Assembly: GCA_964581105.1 (NCBI GenBank)
Contig: CAZOMB010000012.1
Span: 1-34,704 of the forward strand
DNA: 34,704 nt
Direction of reading: 5' to 3'
Source: UBA10161 sp964581105
GTDB lineage: Archaea > Micrarchaeota > Micrarchaeia > Anstonellales > Anstonellaceae
Shown: piece by piece, positions 6,795 through 15,362 of the stretch
How positions within the stretch are numbered: the stretch's first letter is position 1
How the letters are laid out: every line of letters begins with the position of its first letter
Notes under the pieces: generated by a model
The model's input: the letters and a program-made list of their open reading frames with translations, nothing else
Database searches by the model: none
Told to the model about the DNA's origin: nothing
Translations under genes and position numbers: made by a program

Positions 6795-7052
6795 ATGACT
6801 CACATATATGAAAGAGGCCAACTTGTTATTCCAAAATACTTTAGGGAGCTTCTTGGCTGGGGAAAATATACGGAGGTCAAGTTCAGTATTGAGGACAAAA
6901 AGCTTGTAATAGAAAAAAAAGGCTCAATTGCAGATGAGCTTGAGGAATTTGCAAGAGAATGCAACGTCGACCTTAAAGGGAAGACTGATTTTGACCATGA
7001 ATATGATGCATCGAGAAGGAAAAAATACACAAAGAAGGGGTTGAAGTTCTGA
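6795..7052 (+). CDS. AbrB/VapB-type antitoxin
   Basis: An 85-residue protein. The first 45 residues form a SpoVT/AbrB swapped-hairpin DNA-binding domain (ERGQLVIPKYFRELLGWGKYTEVKFSIEDKKLVIEKK). The charged C-terminus (ELEEFARECNVDLKGKTDFDHEYD...KKYTKKGLKF) would wrap the toxin. GGGTGAT lies five bases before the ATG. The stop overlaps the ATG of the following PIN-domain toxin (TGATG), the normal vapBC arrangement. AbrB-type antitoxins usually repress their own operon. Confidence 0.88.
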   Translation: MTHIYERGQLVIPKYFRELLGWGKYTEVKFSIEDKKLVIEKKGSIADELEEFARECNVDLKGKTDFDHEYDASRRKKYTKKGLKF

Positions 7053-7447
7053 TGTTTGTTGATTCAAATATTTTCATCCTTGCAGCGCTTGGCCAAGATA
7101 AAAAAGCCAAGGCTTGCCGCACATTTCTTTCAAAAGTGGAAAAAGGAGAGCAGCATGCTGTTACTTCATTACTTGTGCTTGACGAGGTACTCAAAGTGCT
7201 TGAGACGCACACAAAAAGCAGGGACAAGGCTGCAGCAAAAACATCAAGATTTTCTCTGCTCCCTAATCTAAGGGTCTGCGACGTCACAAGCAAGCATTTT
7301 TCTGAGTCCCTTAAGCATTTCAAGTTAGGGCTTGAGCCACGAGATGCTCTGCATGTTGCAGCGGCTCTTGACAACTCATCAGGTAAAATCCTCTCATATG
7401 ACAAGGATTTTGACTCGGTTTCAGGAATAAAGCGCTTTGAGCCTTAA
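7052..7447 (+). CDS. vapC: PIN-domain toxin, VapC family
   Basis: A 131-residue PIN-domain ribonuclease. Acidic residues expected in the metal site are visible: D4 of MFVDSNIFI, E46 of LVLDEVLKV, and the Asp residues of EPRDALHVAAAL and LSYDKDFDSV. Such toxins cut tRNA or rRNA and are held inactive by the partner antitoxin. The ATG overlaps the antitoxin stop, so translation is coupled. All catalytic residues appear intact. The nearest alternative would be a stand-alone PIN nuclease, but the AbrB-type partner argues for a toxin. Confidence 0.9.
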   Translation: MFVDSNIFILAALGQDKKAKACRTFLSKVEKGEQHAVTSLLVLDEVLKVLETHTKSRDKAAAKTSRFSLLPNLRVCDVTSKHFSESLKHFKLGLEPRDALHVAAALDNSSGKILSYDKDFDSVSGIKRFEP

Positions 7448-7502
7448 CTGAAACAAAGGATTATATTGTTCCCCTTGCTTAGCTTTACGGAGGTGGGAAC
7501 AT

Positions 7503-7766
7503 ATGCCAGGAGACCAAATAGGCAAGATAACCCACTATTTCCCCAAAGTGGGCGTTGCAGTTCTTGAGCTTACTGCACCTCTGAAGGTTGGGGACATGAT
7601 TGAAGTAGTGACGCATGACGGAAACTTCACGCAAAAAGTAGACTCAATGCAGGTTGACCATGCGCCAATACAGGAGGCAAAGCCAGGCCAGTCAATAGGC
7701 CTGAAAGTCTCGCAAAAGGTGCATGAGGGCAATAAGGTGCACAAGCCAGAGCCAGCAGTCCCCTAA
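7503..7766 (+). CDS. Translation elongation factor-like protein (EF-Tu domain 2-like)
   Basis: An 87-residue beta-rich protein (IGKITHYFPKVGVAVLELTAPLKVGDMIEVVTHDGNFTQKVDSMQVDHAPIQEAKPGQSIGLKVSQKVHEGNKV). It has the pattern of domain 2 of translational GTPases, without a G domain. Stand-alone proteins of this type are widespread in archaea and candidate phyla and are annotated as translation elongation factor-like; their role is not established. GGAGGTG lies six bases before the ATG. It is a single gene between vapC and the mevalonate gene. Confidence 0.75.
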   Translation: MPGDQIGKITHYFPKVGVAVLELTAPLKVGDMIEVVTHDGNFTQKVDSMQVDHAPIQEAKPGQSIGLKVSQKVHEGNKVHKPEPAVP

Positions 7767-7837
7767 TTTGCTGGCTTGCAGGCTTTTCTTGTTTCTAGTT
7801 AGATAGGAATAAAAGGAGATTTAGAAATAGGCTTATC

Positions 7838-8836
7838 ATGAGAACCAGCATATATGTGGCAACCCCTAACATTGCTGTTGTGAAGTATTGGGGCAGGAAA
7901 AAAGGGGGCTTGAATATTCCTCTTAACAGCAGCATATCTGTTACAATGGATGAAAAGCTCCTTACAACTACCTCTGTGGCATTTGTGCCAAAACTGAAAA
8001 ATGACTGCTTTTTCTTAAATGGCAAAAAAGCAGCACCTGAGGAGCTTTTGCGAGTGAAAAAAGTTCTTGACATTGTGAGGAAAAAGGCGGGGATAAAAGA
8101 AAAGGCAAGAGTGGTGTCAGAAAATAATTTCCCGACTGCAGCAGGCATTGCTTCATCTGCATCTGGGTTTGCTGCCCTTGCTTGTGCTGCTTGTGATGCT
8201 GCAGGCTTTAAAGCAAGCAAAAGAGAGCTTTCAATATTTGCCAGGCTTGGCTCTGGCTCAGCATGCCGCTCTGTAATGGGGGGGTTTGTTGAGTGGAAAA
8301 AGGGGAGCAAGAAAGATGGCTCTGATTCATATGCCGTGCAGATTGCTCCTGCTTCTCATTGGCCTGAGCTGAGAAATGTGATTGCAATTGCTGACTCAAA
8401 AAGGAAAAAAATAGGCTCAGAAAAAGGCATGCAAATAACAGTTGCAACAAGCAAATTATACAAAAAGAGAATCAAGAAAATGCCAAAAACTGTTTTAAGG
8501 ATGAGAAAGGCAATACTTGGAAAAGACCTTGAGGAGTTTCTGTTCATTGCTATGAATGAGTCTGACAGCATGCATGAAACAATGAAAGACTCAAAGCCTT
8601 CGATTGTTTACCTGAATAAAGTTTCCAAGAAAATAATTTCTGCAGTAAAAGATTTTAACAGGAAAAAAGGCATTATATGCGCTGGCTATACATTTGATGC
8701 AGGGCCAAATGCTCATATTTATACTGTTGAAAAACATGTTCCTGAAGTGAAAAGAATGCTCAAAAGAATAAGAGGAGTGAAAAAAGTGATTGCCTGCAAA
8801 ATAGGGCAAGGACCAAGGAAACTTACCTTTTCTTAA
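7838..8836 (+). CDS. mvaD: Diphosphomevalonate decarboxylase family (GHMP kinase)
   Basis: A 332-residue GHMP-superfamily enzyme of the mevalonate pathway that makes isopentenyl diphosphate, or isopentenyl phosphate in the archaeal variant, for ether lipids. Landmarks are TPNIAVVKYWGRKKGGLNIPLNSSISVTM, the ATP loop FPTAAGIASSASGFAALA, GSGSACRSVMGGFVEWKKG with the expected catalytic Ser/Arg region, and TFDAGPNAHIYT with the catalytic Asp region near the C-terminus. The length is normal. Whether it acts on the mono- or diphosphate cannot be read with confidence. The last 14 bases overlap a convergent small gene. Confidence 0.92.
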   Translation: MRTSIYVATPNIAVVKYWGRKKGGLNIPLNSSISVTMDEKLLTTTSVAFVPKLKNDCFFLNGKKAAPEELLRVKKVLDIVRKKAGIKEKARVVSENNFPTAAGIASSASGFAALACAACDAAGFKASKRELSIFARLGSGSACRSVMGGFVEWKKGSKKDGSDSYAVQIAPASHWPELRNVIAIADSKRKKIGSEKGMQITVATSKLYKKRIKKMPKTVLRMRKAILGKDLEEFLFIAMNESDSMHETMKDSKPSIVYLNKVSKKIISAVKDFNRKKGIICAGYTFDAGPNAHIYTVEKHVPEVKRMLKRIRGVKKVIACKIGQGPRKLTFS

Positions 8837-9077
8837 CGTCCCAGATGAATTTGTCCATTTTCACTGGGCTGATGGTTATCTCAAACCCGAAGCCTTGCTC
8901 TTTGAGAAATGCAGCAATCTTTTCAGGCGCTTCCTGTGACACTGGGTCATTGTTCATCCACGTTGTTGACTTGCCCACATTAAGGCAGTCTGCCACAAGG
9001 CCTGCATCAAGGTCAGATACTCCGAATGACATCAGCTTGTCATGCACTTGTTTTGGTGTCATCTTTTGCTCTTCCAT
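8823..9077 (-). CDS. Small acidic-basic protein, unknown
   Basis: An 84-residue protein of unknown function (EEQKMTPKQVHDKLMSFG, then SDLDAGLVADCLN, and a C-terminus ending DKFIWDVKKR). No known motif is seen. The ATG at 9077 is preceded by AAGGCGAT, a weak match to the GGTGAT ribosome binding site used elsewhere. It is divergent from the Nudix gene with a 63-base gap containing A/T boxes, and its 3' end overlaps mvaD by 14 bases. A plus-strand frame over the same area looks like a shadow. Moderately sure it is real. Confidence 0.55.
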   Translation of the reverse strand: MEEQKMTPKQVHDKLMSFGVSDLDAGLVADCLNVGKSTTWMNNDPVSQEAPEKIAAFLKEQGFGFEITISPVKMDKFIWDVKKR

Positions 9078-9140
9078 TTTATCGCCTTGTGCAGGAATTC
9101 GCAAAAAAGGTTTATCAAGGTTTGCAGCAAAGCAGTGTAT

Positions 9141-9554
9141 ATGGAAAAGTCATGTGGTGCAGTTGTATATAGGGCTGAAGGCGGAAAAAAGCTCTTTCTT
9201 CTCTTGCATTACTTTGAGGGCCATTGGGATTTGCCAAAAGGCCATGTTGAGAAAGGGGAGGATGAAAAAAGCACTGCAAAAAGGGAGGTTTTTGAGGAAA
9301 CTGGCATAAAGGAATTGGAGTTTGACCCTCTCTTTAGGGAAATTATCTCATATTCTTTCAAGAGGGCAAGGAAAAAAGTCCCAAAAGAGGTTGTTTTTTT
9401 CCTTGCAAAAACCAGCCAGGAAAATATAAGGCTTTCAGATGAGCACATAAACCATGAGTGGCTTGATGTTGATTCTGCAAAAAGCAGGGCAACCTATGAA
9501 AGCGCAAAAAAAGTCCTTGAAAAGGCAGAAAAGCACTTATCTTCCCTTGGCTGA
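9141..9554 (+). CDS. Nudix hydrolase, Ap4A hydrolase-like
   Basis: A 137-residue Nudix enzyme. The full box G-x5-E-x7-REVFEETGI spans residues 34-56 and binds Mg2+. The N-terminus (SCGAVVYRAEGGKKLFLLLHYFEGHWDLPKGHVE) is typical of diadenosine tetraphosphate pyrophosphohydrolases of the MutT/archaeal Ap4A type. The substrate is inferred from family resemblance only. The ATG at 9141 fits the domain start; an upstream in-frame start would add 33 unrelated residues. A GGTTTATCAAGG box lies about 30 bases before it, suggesting a nearly leaderless transcript. The end overlaps the convergent HAD fusion gene by 18 bases. Confidence 0.88.
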   Translation: MEKSCGAVVYRAEGGKKLFLLLHYFEGHWDLPKGHVEKGEDEKSTAKREVFEETGIKELEFDPLFREIISYSFKRARKKVPKEVVFFLAKTSQENIRLSDEHINHEWLDVDSAKSRATYESAKKVLEKAEKHLSSLG

Positions 9555-11264
9555 GCGCTTTTTCCTTTTCTTTGTCCTGCCTTTTCCTTTTAGAAGCCTC
9601 TTCTTTTTTGGCTTTTTTCTCTTGGTTTTTTCCCTTTTTGCAAGGCGCAACAGCAACTTCTTGAGCTTTTTTGATTTGAAATTGTTGACAATTAAGGTGG
9701 CTTTTTTCCTTAATTTTGTTCTTGTCATGGTTGTTGAAAGCGCAATGCATGGCATAGAAGCATTGGAAGCAGCCTGAATGCCTGCAAAAGAATCCTCAAA
9801 TACCAGGCATGCTGACGGCTTTGTTTTGAGCCTTTTTGCAGCAAGCAGGAACAAGTCTGGTGCTGGCTTTCTTTTTTTCACATCCTCAATGCCAACAAAA
9901 AGAACCCTGGGAAGGCCTATTGACCTAAGAGACTCTTTTACGTGGCTTTTGTGCCCCCCTGATGCAACCATTACTTTTACCTTGTTTTTTCTGAGAAGCC
10001 GGTAAGTCTGCAAAAAGCCTGCAATTGGCCTTAACCCGTTCTTTTCAATGTGCTTTTGGTATATTTCTTTTCTTTTTTCCACCCACTGGCCTATGTTGCC
10101 TGAAATCCTGTTTCTCCTGAATATGTCCTTTACAATTGCAAATGAGCCAATTCCTGTGTAATTTCTTTTCCAGGTTTTTGCATCTATTTTTATCCCAAGA
10201 GGCGCAAGAAGCTGGTTAAATGTCTTTAGATGGGGCTTTTCACTGTTTACTATTACCCCGTCAAGGTCAAAAATAACTGCTTTTAATCTTTTGATGCTTG
10301 AGAGTGGCACTGACTGCTTTTTTTGCCCATATGAAACCTTTGCCCCGGTGATTGGTTTTCTCGTAATTTTCGTTTTTCTGTGCTTTTGCTTGTTCTTTTT
10401 CCTATGCATTTTTCCTGCCTTGTAAGATTTTGCCTTCTGTGGTGGCATTTGCAGCACTTGTTGCTCTTCTTGAACTTGTTCAGGCTGTTCTTGCTCTGGT
10501 TCTGGTATTTGCGCCTGCTCTTGTGTTTTGTGCTGTTCTGGTTCTTGCAACTGCTCTTCTGGCCCGTAAACAATTGGCTCTTGCATTAGGTGAGGTGCAA
10601 AGACTTGCATTGTTTCATTTTCTTTTTGCAATTGTGGCTCTGGTTGAGTAGTTTGCATATTTTGTTTTGCACTGTTCTGCCAGAATTTTATTTCAAACCC
10701 AAAATCTGGCTCCTTGAACCATGGTTTTTTTGAAATGCCATCAAATTGCTTTGCCTTTTTCAAAAGCCAGAAATGAAGGTAGTTCATGCGTATTGTTTCT
10801 GTTACCCGGTATTCTGGAACTGGCTGGGGTGCCTTATAGAGCGGCTTTTCTTTTGCTTTGCCTGGCAATTTCTCAAGGTCAAATTTTCCTGTGCGAAAAT
10901 CAAGAATAGGGTCCACCTCAGAATTCGCAAAATCGCAATTAACTGAAACAAGCTCGATTTGAAGGTTGATATTTTGCAAAATTTTAATATGGTATAAGGA
11001 CAAGTAAAGCTTCTTGCCAGTGCCCTTGAAATCACAATACGGGATTTTGCCGTCTATCCTGAATTCTACCCCGCTTTTTTTGGATTTTTTCAAGCCAAGA
11101 ATCTTTACCAACTCTGGCCCAAGCTTTCCTTTCTTAACTTTTGTTTTTTTCACATTTTTTTCTATAGCCTCAAGAAGGGTTTGCCCTGCATTTGCGAAAA
11201 ATGAAACAGGCTTTGTTCGATTTCCTTTCTTAACAGTAAGATTGACTTTGAATTTTTCCACCAT
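9537..11264 (-). CDS. HAD-superfamily hydrolase fused to an unknown N-terminal domain
   Basis: One open frame of 575 residues. Residues 1-200 form an unrecognised domain. Residues about 204-279 are a Gln/Glu/Pro-rich linker, and 285-325 are strongly basic. From about 328 there is a HAD domain of the beta-phosphoglucomutase/GPH type: AVIFDLDGVIVNSE gives D333 and D335, then VMVASGGHKSHV, KRKPAPDLFL, and VFEDSFAGIQAASNASMPCIAL. The last 40 residues are almost all Lys/Arg. The HAD part would remove phosphate from a small sugar or nucleotide, substrate unknown. I chose the ATG at 11264 next to GGTGGT; a frame start at 11297 is possible. It follows the corrinoid adenosyltransferase gene closely. 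Confidence 0.8.
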   Translation of the reverse strand: MVEKFKVNLTVKKGNRTKPVSFFANAGQTLLEAIEKNVKKTKVKKGKLGPELVKILGLKKSKKSGVEFRIDGKIPYCDFKGTGKKLYLSLYHIKILQNINLQIELVSVNCDFANSEVDPILDFRTGKFDLEKLPGKAKEKPLYKAPQPVPEYRVTETIRMNYLHFWLLKKAKQFDGISKKPWFKEPDFGFEIKFWQNSAKQNMQTTQPEPQLQKENETMQVFAPHLMQEPIVYGPEEQLQEPEQHKTQEQAQIPEPEQEQPEQVQEEQQVLQMPPQKAKSYKAGKMHRKKNKQKHRKTKITRKPITGAKVSYGQKKQSVPLSSIKRLKAVIFDLDGVIVNSEKPHLKTFNQLLAPLGIKIDAKTWKRNYTGIGSFAIVKDIFRRNRISGNIGQWVEKRKEIYQKHIEKNGLRPIAGFLQTYRLLRKNKVKVMVASGGHKSHVKESLRSIGLPRVLFVGIEDVKKRKPAPDLFLLAAKRLKTKPSACLVFEDSFAGIQAASNASMPCIALSTTMTRTKLRKKATLIVNNFKSKKLKKLLLRLAKREKTKRKKPKKKRLLKGKGRTKKRKKRSAKGR

Positions 11265-11300
11265 ACCACCAAAAGCAGGCATTAGGTGTTCAAACAAGGT

Positions 11301-11876
11301 TTAATAATCAATACCCGGCCTTGCTGGCTTTCCCTTGTCAAAAGGGTGCTTGAGCTTGTTCACATATGAAACATAGTCTGCTGCCTCCTCTATTTTTTTT
11401 GTTGCTCCCCTTCCTGTGAGCACAAGCTCGCAAGAGGGATGCCTCTTGGAAATGAGGTGCAAAAGCTGTTCTTCTGTAACCAGTTTTTCTATAACTGCCC
11501 AGAATATTTCATCAAGCACTATTAATTGATACTCCCCAGAAGAGGAGAATTCTTTTGCCTTTTCAAATGCAGAGGCAACAAGCCCTTTGTCCTTTTCATT
11601 TATTGCAAAACAGTCCTTGCAAAAGGCGACTGCTCCTTGCTCTTTTAGGGAGTGCTCATGCTTTTCCTGGTTTGGGCAGTGCTTTGTGCCGGTTATTACT
11701 GTGATGCCAAGTTTTTTGAGTGAAGAAATCTCACTTGACAATCCGCCTTTCAAAAACTGTATAAATGCTATATTCATTCCTCTTGCCGCTGCCCTTGCTG
11801 CTATGCCTATTGCTGAAGTGGTCTTTCCATTGCCATCACCTGTAAGTATGTGCACAAGGCCTTCTTTTCTTTGCAT
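11301..11876 (-). CDS. cobO: Cob(I)alamin/cobyrinate adenosyltransferase, BtuR/CobO type
   Basis: A 191-residue P-loop enzyme that transfers the adenosyl group of ATP to cob(I)inamide-type corrinoids. Features are HILTGDGNGKTTSAIGIAARAAARG (Walker A), IAFIQFLKG, LIVLDEIFWAV, LVLTGRGA, and the C-terminal HPFDKGKPARPGIDY that is diagnostic for the family. The ATG at 11876 fits the family start; six extra residues from 11894 are possible. No other cobalamin gene is in the window, so this would serve corrinoid salvage if the pathway is otherwise absent. The HAD fusion gene follows on the same strand, and AmrS diverges 50 bases away. Confidence 0.93.
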   Translation of the reverse strand: MQRKEGLVHILTGDGNGKTTSAIGIAARAAARGMNIAFIQFLKGGLSSEISSLKKLGITVITGTKHCPNQEKHEHSLKEQGAVAFCKDCFAINEKDKGLVASAFEKAKEFSSSGEYQLIVLDEIFWAVIEKLVTEEQLLHLISKRHPSCELVLTGRGATKKIEEAADYVSYVNKLKHPFDKGKPARPGIDY

Positions 11877-11926
11877 AAGAAAATATTGGAGCAAAGCCTA
11901 TTTACTTGTTTGTCTAAAATAAGCTC

Positions 11927-12934
11927 ATGAGGGAAGCAGAGCTTTACAGGAAAATGCCAAACAGGGCAGTTTCATGCTTTTTGTGCCAGAGAAGGTGTTA
12001 CCTTAAAGAGGGGGAAACCGGTTACTGCCATGTCAGGAAAAATGTTGAAGGCAAGTTGATTTCATTGAACTGGGGAAAATGCCCGGCATATTGCATTGAT
12101 CCGATTGAGAAAAAGCCTTTTTACCATTTTATGCCAGGCTCAAATGCTCTTTCTTTTGCTGCTGTTGGGTGCAATTTCAGGTGTGAGCACTGCCAAAACT
12201 GGGAAATCTCGCAGCCAAAGCAAATTTTCGGAAGGGAAATTTCCCCTGAAAGCATGGTGAAGATGGCTCTTGGAGGAAGGGCACAGGGAATTGCATATAC
12301 TTATACTGAGCCAACAATATTTTTTGAGTATGCAAAAGACACTGCACTTTTGGCAAGAAAACAGGGCTTGTACAATGTGTTTGTGACAAATGGCTATATG
12401 ACGCCTGATGCCATCGAGAAAATGGATTTTCTTGACGCAGCAAGAATAGACTTGAAGGCATTTACTGACAAGTTTTACAAGCAGATTTGCGGTGATGCGC
12501 ACCTTGAGCCTGTTCTAAAGTCAATAAAACTCTTGCACAAGAAAATGCATGTTGAAGTAATAACCTTGCTTATCCCCACTCTCAATGACTCTGATGAAGA
12601 GATAAAAGAGCTCTCTTCATGGGTTTCAAAGCTTGACAAAAATATCCCGCTTCATTTTACTGGCTATTATCCTGCAAACAGGATGAAAATAAAGCCGACT
12701 CCTGTTGAAACACTCACAAGGGCAAGAGAGATTGCAATGGAACAAGGCTTGAGGTTTGTTTATACTGGAAACAGGCCAGGCGACAAAGGGGAAAACACTT
12801 ATTGCCCAAAATGCAATGAACTGGTTATTGAGAGGTTTGGGTTTGAGGTTACAGGGAATTTGCTGCAAAACGGGAACAAATGCCCAAAATGCAATGAAAA
12901 GCTTCCAATAGTAAGCAAGTCAAAGCATGCCTAA
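11927..12934 (+). CDS. amrS: AmmeMemoRadiSam system radical SAM enzyme
   Basis: A 335-residue radical SAM protein. The cluster motif CNFRCEHC (C82, C86, C89) uses the CxxxCxxC spacing. An N-terminal Cys group (SCFLCQRRC, GYCHVR) and KPFYHFMPG precede it, and YTYTEPTIFFEY and ARIDLKAFTDKFYKQICG follow. A C-terminal zinc-ribbon-like part has two CPKC motifs. The family is linked to AMMECR1 and Memo proteins, which are not in this window, and its reaction is not firmly settled. The 3' end overlaps purD convergently by 15 bases. An older PflA-like activating-enzyme label would be less precise. Confidence 0.93.
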   Translation: MREAELYRKMPNRAVSCFLCQRRCYLKEGETGYCHVRKNVEGKLISLNWGKCPAYCIDPIEKKPFYHFMPGSNALSFAAVGCNFRCEHCQNWEISQPKQIFGREISPESMVKMALGGRAQGIAYTYTEPTIFFEYAKDTALLARKQGLYNVFVTNGYMTPDAIEKMDFLDAARIDLKAFTDKFYKQICGDAHLEPVLKSIKLLHKKMHVEVITLLIPTLNDSDEEIKELSSWVSKLDKNIPLHFTGYYPANRMKIKPTPVETLTRAREIAMEQGLRFVYTGNRPGDKGENTYCPKCNELVIERFGFEVTGNLLQNGNKCPKCNEKLPIVSKSKHA

Positions 12935-14263
12935 TTTTTTCATGTGCTCAATTCTTTTTTGTACTAATGCATCTGTCCCAATGTCTTTCCTGTGCCAGAC
13001 CTTGCCTTTTACTGCCAGGCAGGCTGATTCTGCTATTTTTTCTGCCTCTGAAATAGTTTGTGCTATTCCAACCATTGCAATTGAGCGTGACTTCTGAGTA
13101 AAAATGGCCCCATCTTTTTCATAGACAGATGCATAAAATGCCTTAGCACCTGATGAGGAAATTGGCTTGTTATTTATCTGCAGGGGCTGGTCTGTTATTG
13201 ACTTTCCTGGATAGCCTTCTGGCACCAAGTACTTGCAGACAGTTGCCTTTTTCTCAAACTCCGGCGCTTTTGTGATTTTTCCTTTTGACATTTGCAGGAA
13301 AATTTCAAAAAGGTCTGTTCTGAGAAGAGGAAGCACATTCATTGCTTCTGGGTCGCCGAACCGGACATTGAATTCAACTACTTTTGGACCTTGCTTTGTG
13401 AGCATAAAGCCGCCATAAAGTATGCCTATGAACGGCTTTCCTGTTTTTTGCTTGAATGCCTCAATTGTTTTTTGCATTATTGAGACTGCTTGAGTTTCAT
13501 GCTCTTTTTTCATGAACGGGAGAAGATGATTTGCGTCGGAGTAGCTTCCCATGCCGCCTGTATTTACTCCGACATCGCCAATCCCTGCCCTTTTATGGTC
13601 CTGTACAAGTGGCATTGCAAATACATTGCTGCCATCTGAAAATGCCTGAAGAGAGAATTCTTCTCCTTCCATTTTTTCCTCTATTACGATTGAGGGAAGC
13701 CCTGAATGCTTTTTTTCAAGAAGCTCTGCTGAATATTGCTTTGCCTCATTGCCATCTTTTAGCTGGTAGCCAACTACTTTTACCCCTTTTCCCCCTGTCA
13801 AGCCAGCTGGCTTTACTGCCACATTGCCTTCAAGCGAATCAATGAATGAATTTGCCTCTTGTGCTGTGTCAAATATGCCAAATTGCGGTGAGCCTGGCAC
13901 CTTAAAGTCCTTGAGAAGCTGCCTGCAATAGGATTTGTCCCATTCAAGCCTTGCTGCCTGTTTTGTTGGCGCTGCGCAAGGTATTTGAGCTGATATGAGA
14001 GCATCTGTAACTCCTTCTGCCAATACTGCGTCTGGGGATGGAAAAGCAAGCGAGATTTTGTGCTTTATTGCAAATTCTTTTACCTGCTCAGGAGAATGTA
14101 TGTCTCCTATTGCAAATTCGCCGCCTGATTCTTTTGAAAGGGAAGCTATTGCAGGGTTGTTTGCAGACATAAATGCAAACAACTTTACATCTTTGTTAGT
14201 GCAAATTGCCTGTGCAACTGCATGCTCGCGCGCTCCATTTCCAACAAGCAGGAAAGACTCCAT
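12920..14263 (-). CDS. purD: Phosphoribosylamine-glycine ligase
   Basis: A 447-residue ATP-grasp enzyme for the second step of purine synthesis, making GAR from phosphoribosylamine, glycine and ATP. The N-terminus has MESFLLVGNGAREHAVAQAI and the core has KPAGLTGGKGVKVV. VIEEKMEGEEFSLQAFSDG, AGIGDVGVNTGGMGSYS, and VVEFNVRFGDPEAMNVLPLL follow. The length is normal and the domains are in the usual order. It is a single gene converging on amrS and divergent from the threonine dehydrogenase. Other purine genes in the window (two purP, purM) are not adjacent, so the pathway is dispersed. Confidence 0.96.
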   Translation of the reverse strand: MESFLLVGNGAREHAVAQAICTNKDVKLFAFMSANNPAIASLSKESGGEFAIGDIHSPEQVKEFAIKHKISLAFPSPDAVLAEGVTDALISAQIPCAAPTKQAARLEWDKSYCRQLLKDFKVPGSPQFGIFDTAQEANSFIDSLEGNVAVKPAGLTGGKGVKVVGYQLKDGNEAKQYSAELLEKKHSGLPSIVIEEKMEGEEFSLQAFSDGSNVFAMPLVQDHKRAGIGDVGVNTGGMGSYSDANHLLPFMKKEHETQAVSIMQKTIEAFKQKTGKPFIGILYGGFMLTKQGPKVVEFNVRFGDPEAMNVLPLLRTDLFEIFLQMSKGKITKAPEFEKKATVCKYLVPEGYPGKSITDQPLQINNKPISSSGAKAFYASVYEKDGAIFTQKSRSIAMVGIAQTISEAEKIAESACLAVKGKVWHRKDIGTDALVQKRIEHMKKLGML

Positions 14264-14341
14264 AACTATGCCCCGACCACTGACGTAAATTGCTAGGCAG
14301 TATTTATAACTGTTTTAGCCAAAATCCCTACATCTGGTGGT

Positions 14342-15298
14342 ATGATGACAAAGGCAATTGTGATAGGGGGCTTGGGGCAGATTGGCACAGAGCTTTCTGC
14401 TGAACTTCGGAAAAGGCACGGGGCAGACAATGTAATTGTGTCAGACGTGCGCGCTGCGAGTGGCGAGACCCTGGATGGAAGCCCTTTTGAGCAGATGGAT
14501 GTGATGGATAAGGAGCGGCAGAAGCAAGTCATTCAAAAGCATGGGGTGGACACTGTTTACCAGCTGGCCTCGCTTCTGTCTGCAACTGGAGAGAAAAACC
14601 CAGACGCGGCTTTTTCAATAAACCTGCAAGGACTGAAAAATACCCTGGATGTCTGCCGCGAGCTTGGGGTGCAAAAGGTGTTCTGGCCCTCTTCCATAGC
14701 TGCATTTGGCCCAACCACGCCGCTTGAGAACACTCCTCAAAGGACTGTGCTTGAGCCGACCACTATGTATGGAATGACAAAAGTGGCTGGAGAGCTTTTG
14801 TGCCTTTATTACCATAAAAAATACGGGATGGACATAAGAAGCATAAGATACCCTGGATTGGTTTCATGGAAGGCAGAGCCTGGGGGAGGCTCAACTGATT
14901 ATGCGGTTGCAATTTACTATGAGGCGCTGAAAAGCAAAAAGTATGAATGCTTTGTATCAGAGAAAACTGTGCTGCCCATGATGTACATGCCTGACGCAAT
15001 AAGGGGCACAATTGAGCTTATGGATGCTTCTTCTGAGAGCCTGACAGTAAGGACTAGCTATAATATGACTGCTATTTCCTTTTCTGCAAAAGAGCTTGCT
15101 GATGAAGTGGCGCGGCACATTGAAGGATTTGAGTGCACATTTAAGCCGGATTTTAGGCAGAAAATAGCTGACACCTGGCCAAAGACAATTGATGACTCGC
15201 AAGCCAGAAAAGACTGGGGCTGGCTCCATGAGTACGATTTGCAGAAAATGAGCGAGGACATGCTTGCGAACTTGAGGGTGAAGCTGGGCAAAAAATGA
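14342..15298 (+). CDS. NAD-dependent L-threonine dehydrogenase-like SDR
   Basis: A 318-residue extended short-chain dehydrogenase. GGLGQIG (9-15) binds NAD; S117/S118 of WPSSIAAFG, Y143 and K147 (MYGMTK) form the catalytic set. IRYPGLVSWKAEPGGGSTDYAVAIYYEAL and LPMMYMPDAIRGTIELM are characteristic of the SDR-type threonine 3-dehydrogenases of Thermoplasma and Flavobacterium. The product would be 2-amino-3-oxobutyrate for glycine formation. A UDP-hexose epimerase is the alternative, but the motifs favour TDH. GGTGGT directly abuts the ATG at 14342; a second ATG at 14345 is equally plausible. Confidence 0.85.
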   Translation: MMTKAIVIGGLGQIGTELSAELRKRHGADNVIVSDVRAASGETLDGSPFEQMDVMDKERQKQVIQKHGVDTVYQLASLLSATGEKNPDAAFSINLQGLKNTLDVCRELGVQKVFWPSSIAAFGPTTPLENTPQRTVLEPTTMYGMTKVAGELLCLYYHKKYGMDIRSIRYPGLVSWKAEPGGGSTDYAVAIYYEALKSKKYECFVSEKTVLPMMYMPDAIRGTIELMDASSESLTVRTSYNMTAISFSAKELADEVARHIEGFECTFKPDFRQKIADTWPKTIDDSQARKDWGWLHEYDLQKMSEDMLANLRVKLGKK

Positions 15299-15362
15299 CG
15301 GAAAAGTAAAAAGCGGCAAAGCTGGCAAAGTGGTCATGTTTCCAGGCAAGTGAGCGAAAATA

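Noticed and set aside
8845..9309. Plus-strand 154-residue frame between mvaD and the Nudix gene
   Set aside because: It lies over the opposite-strand small gene and reads out of frame into the Nudix gene; there is no domain or promoter support.
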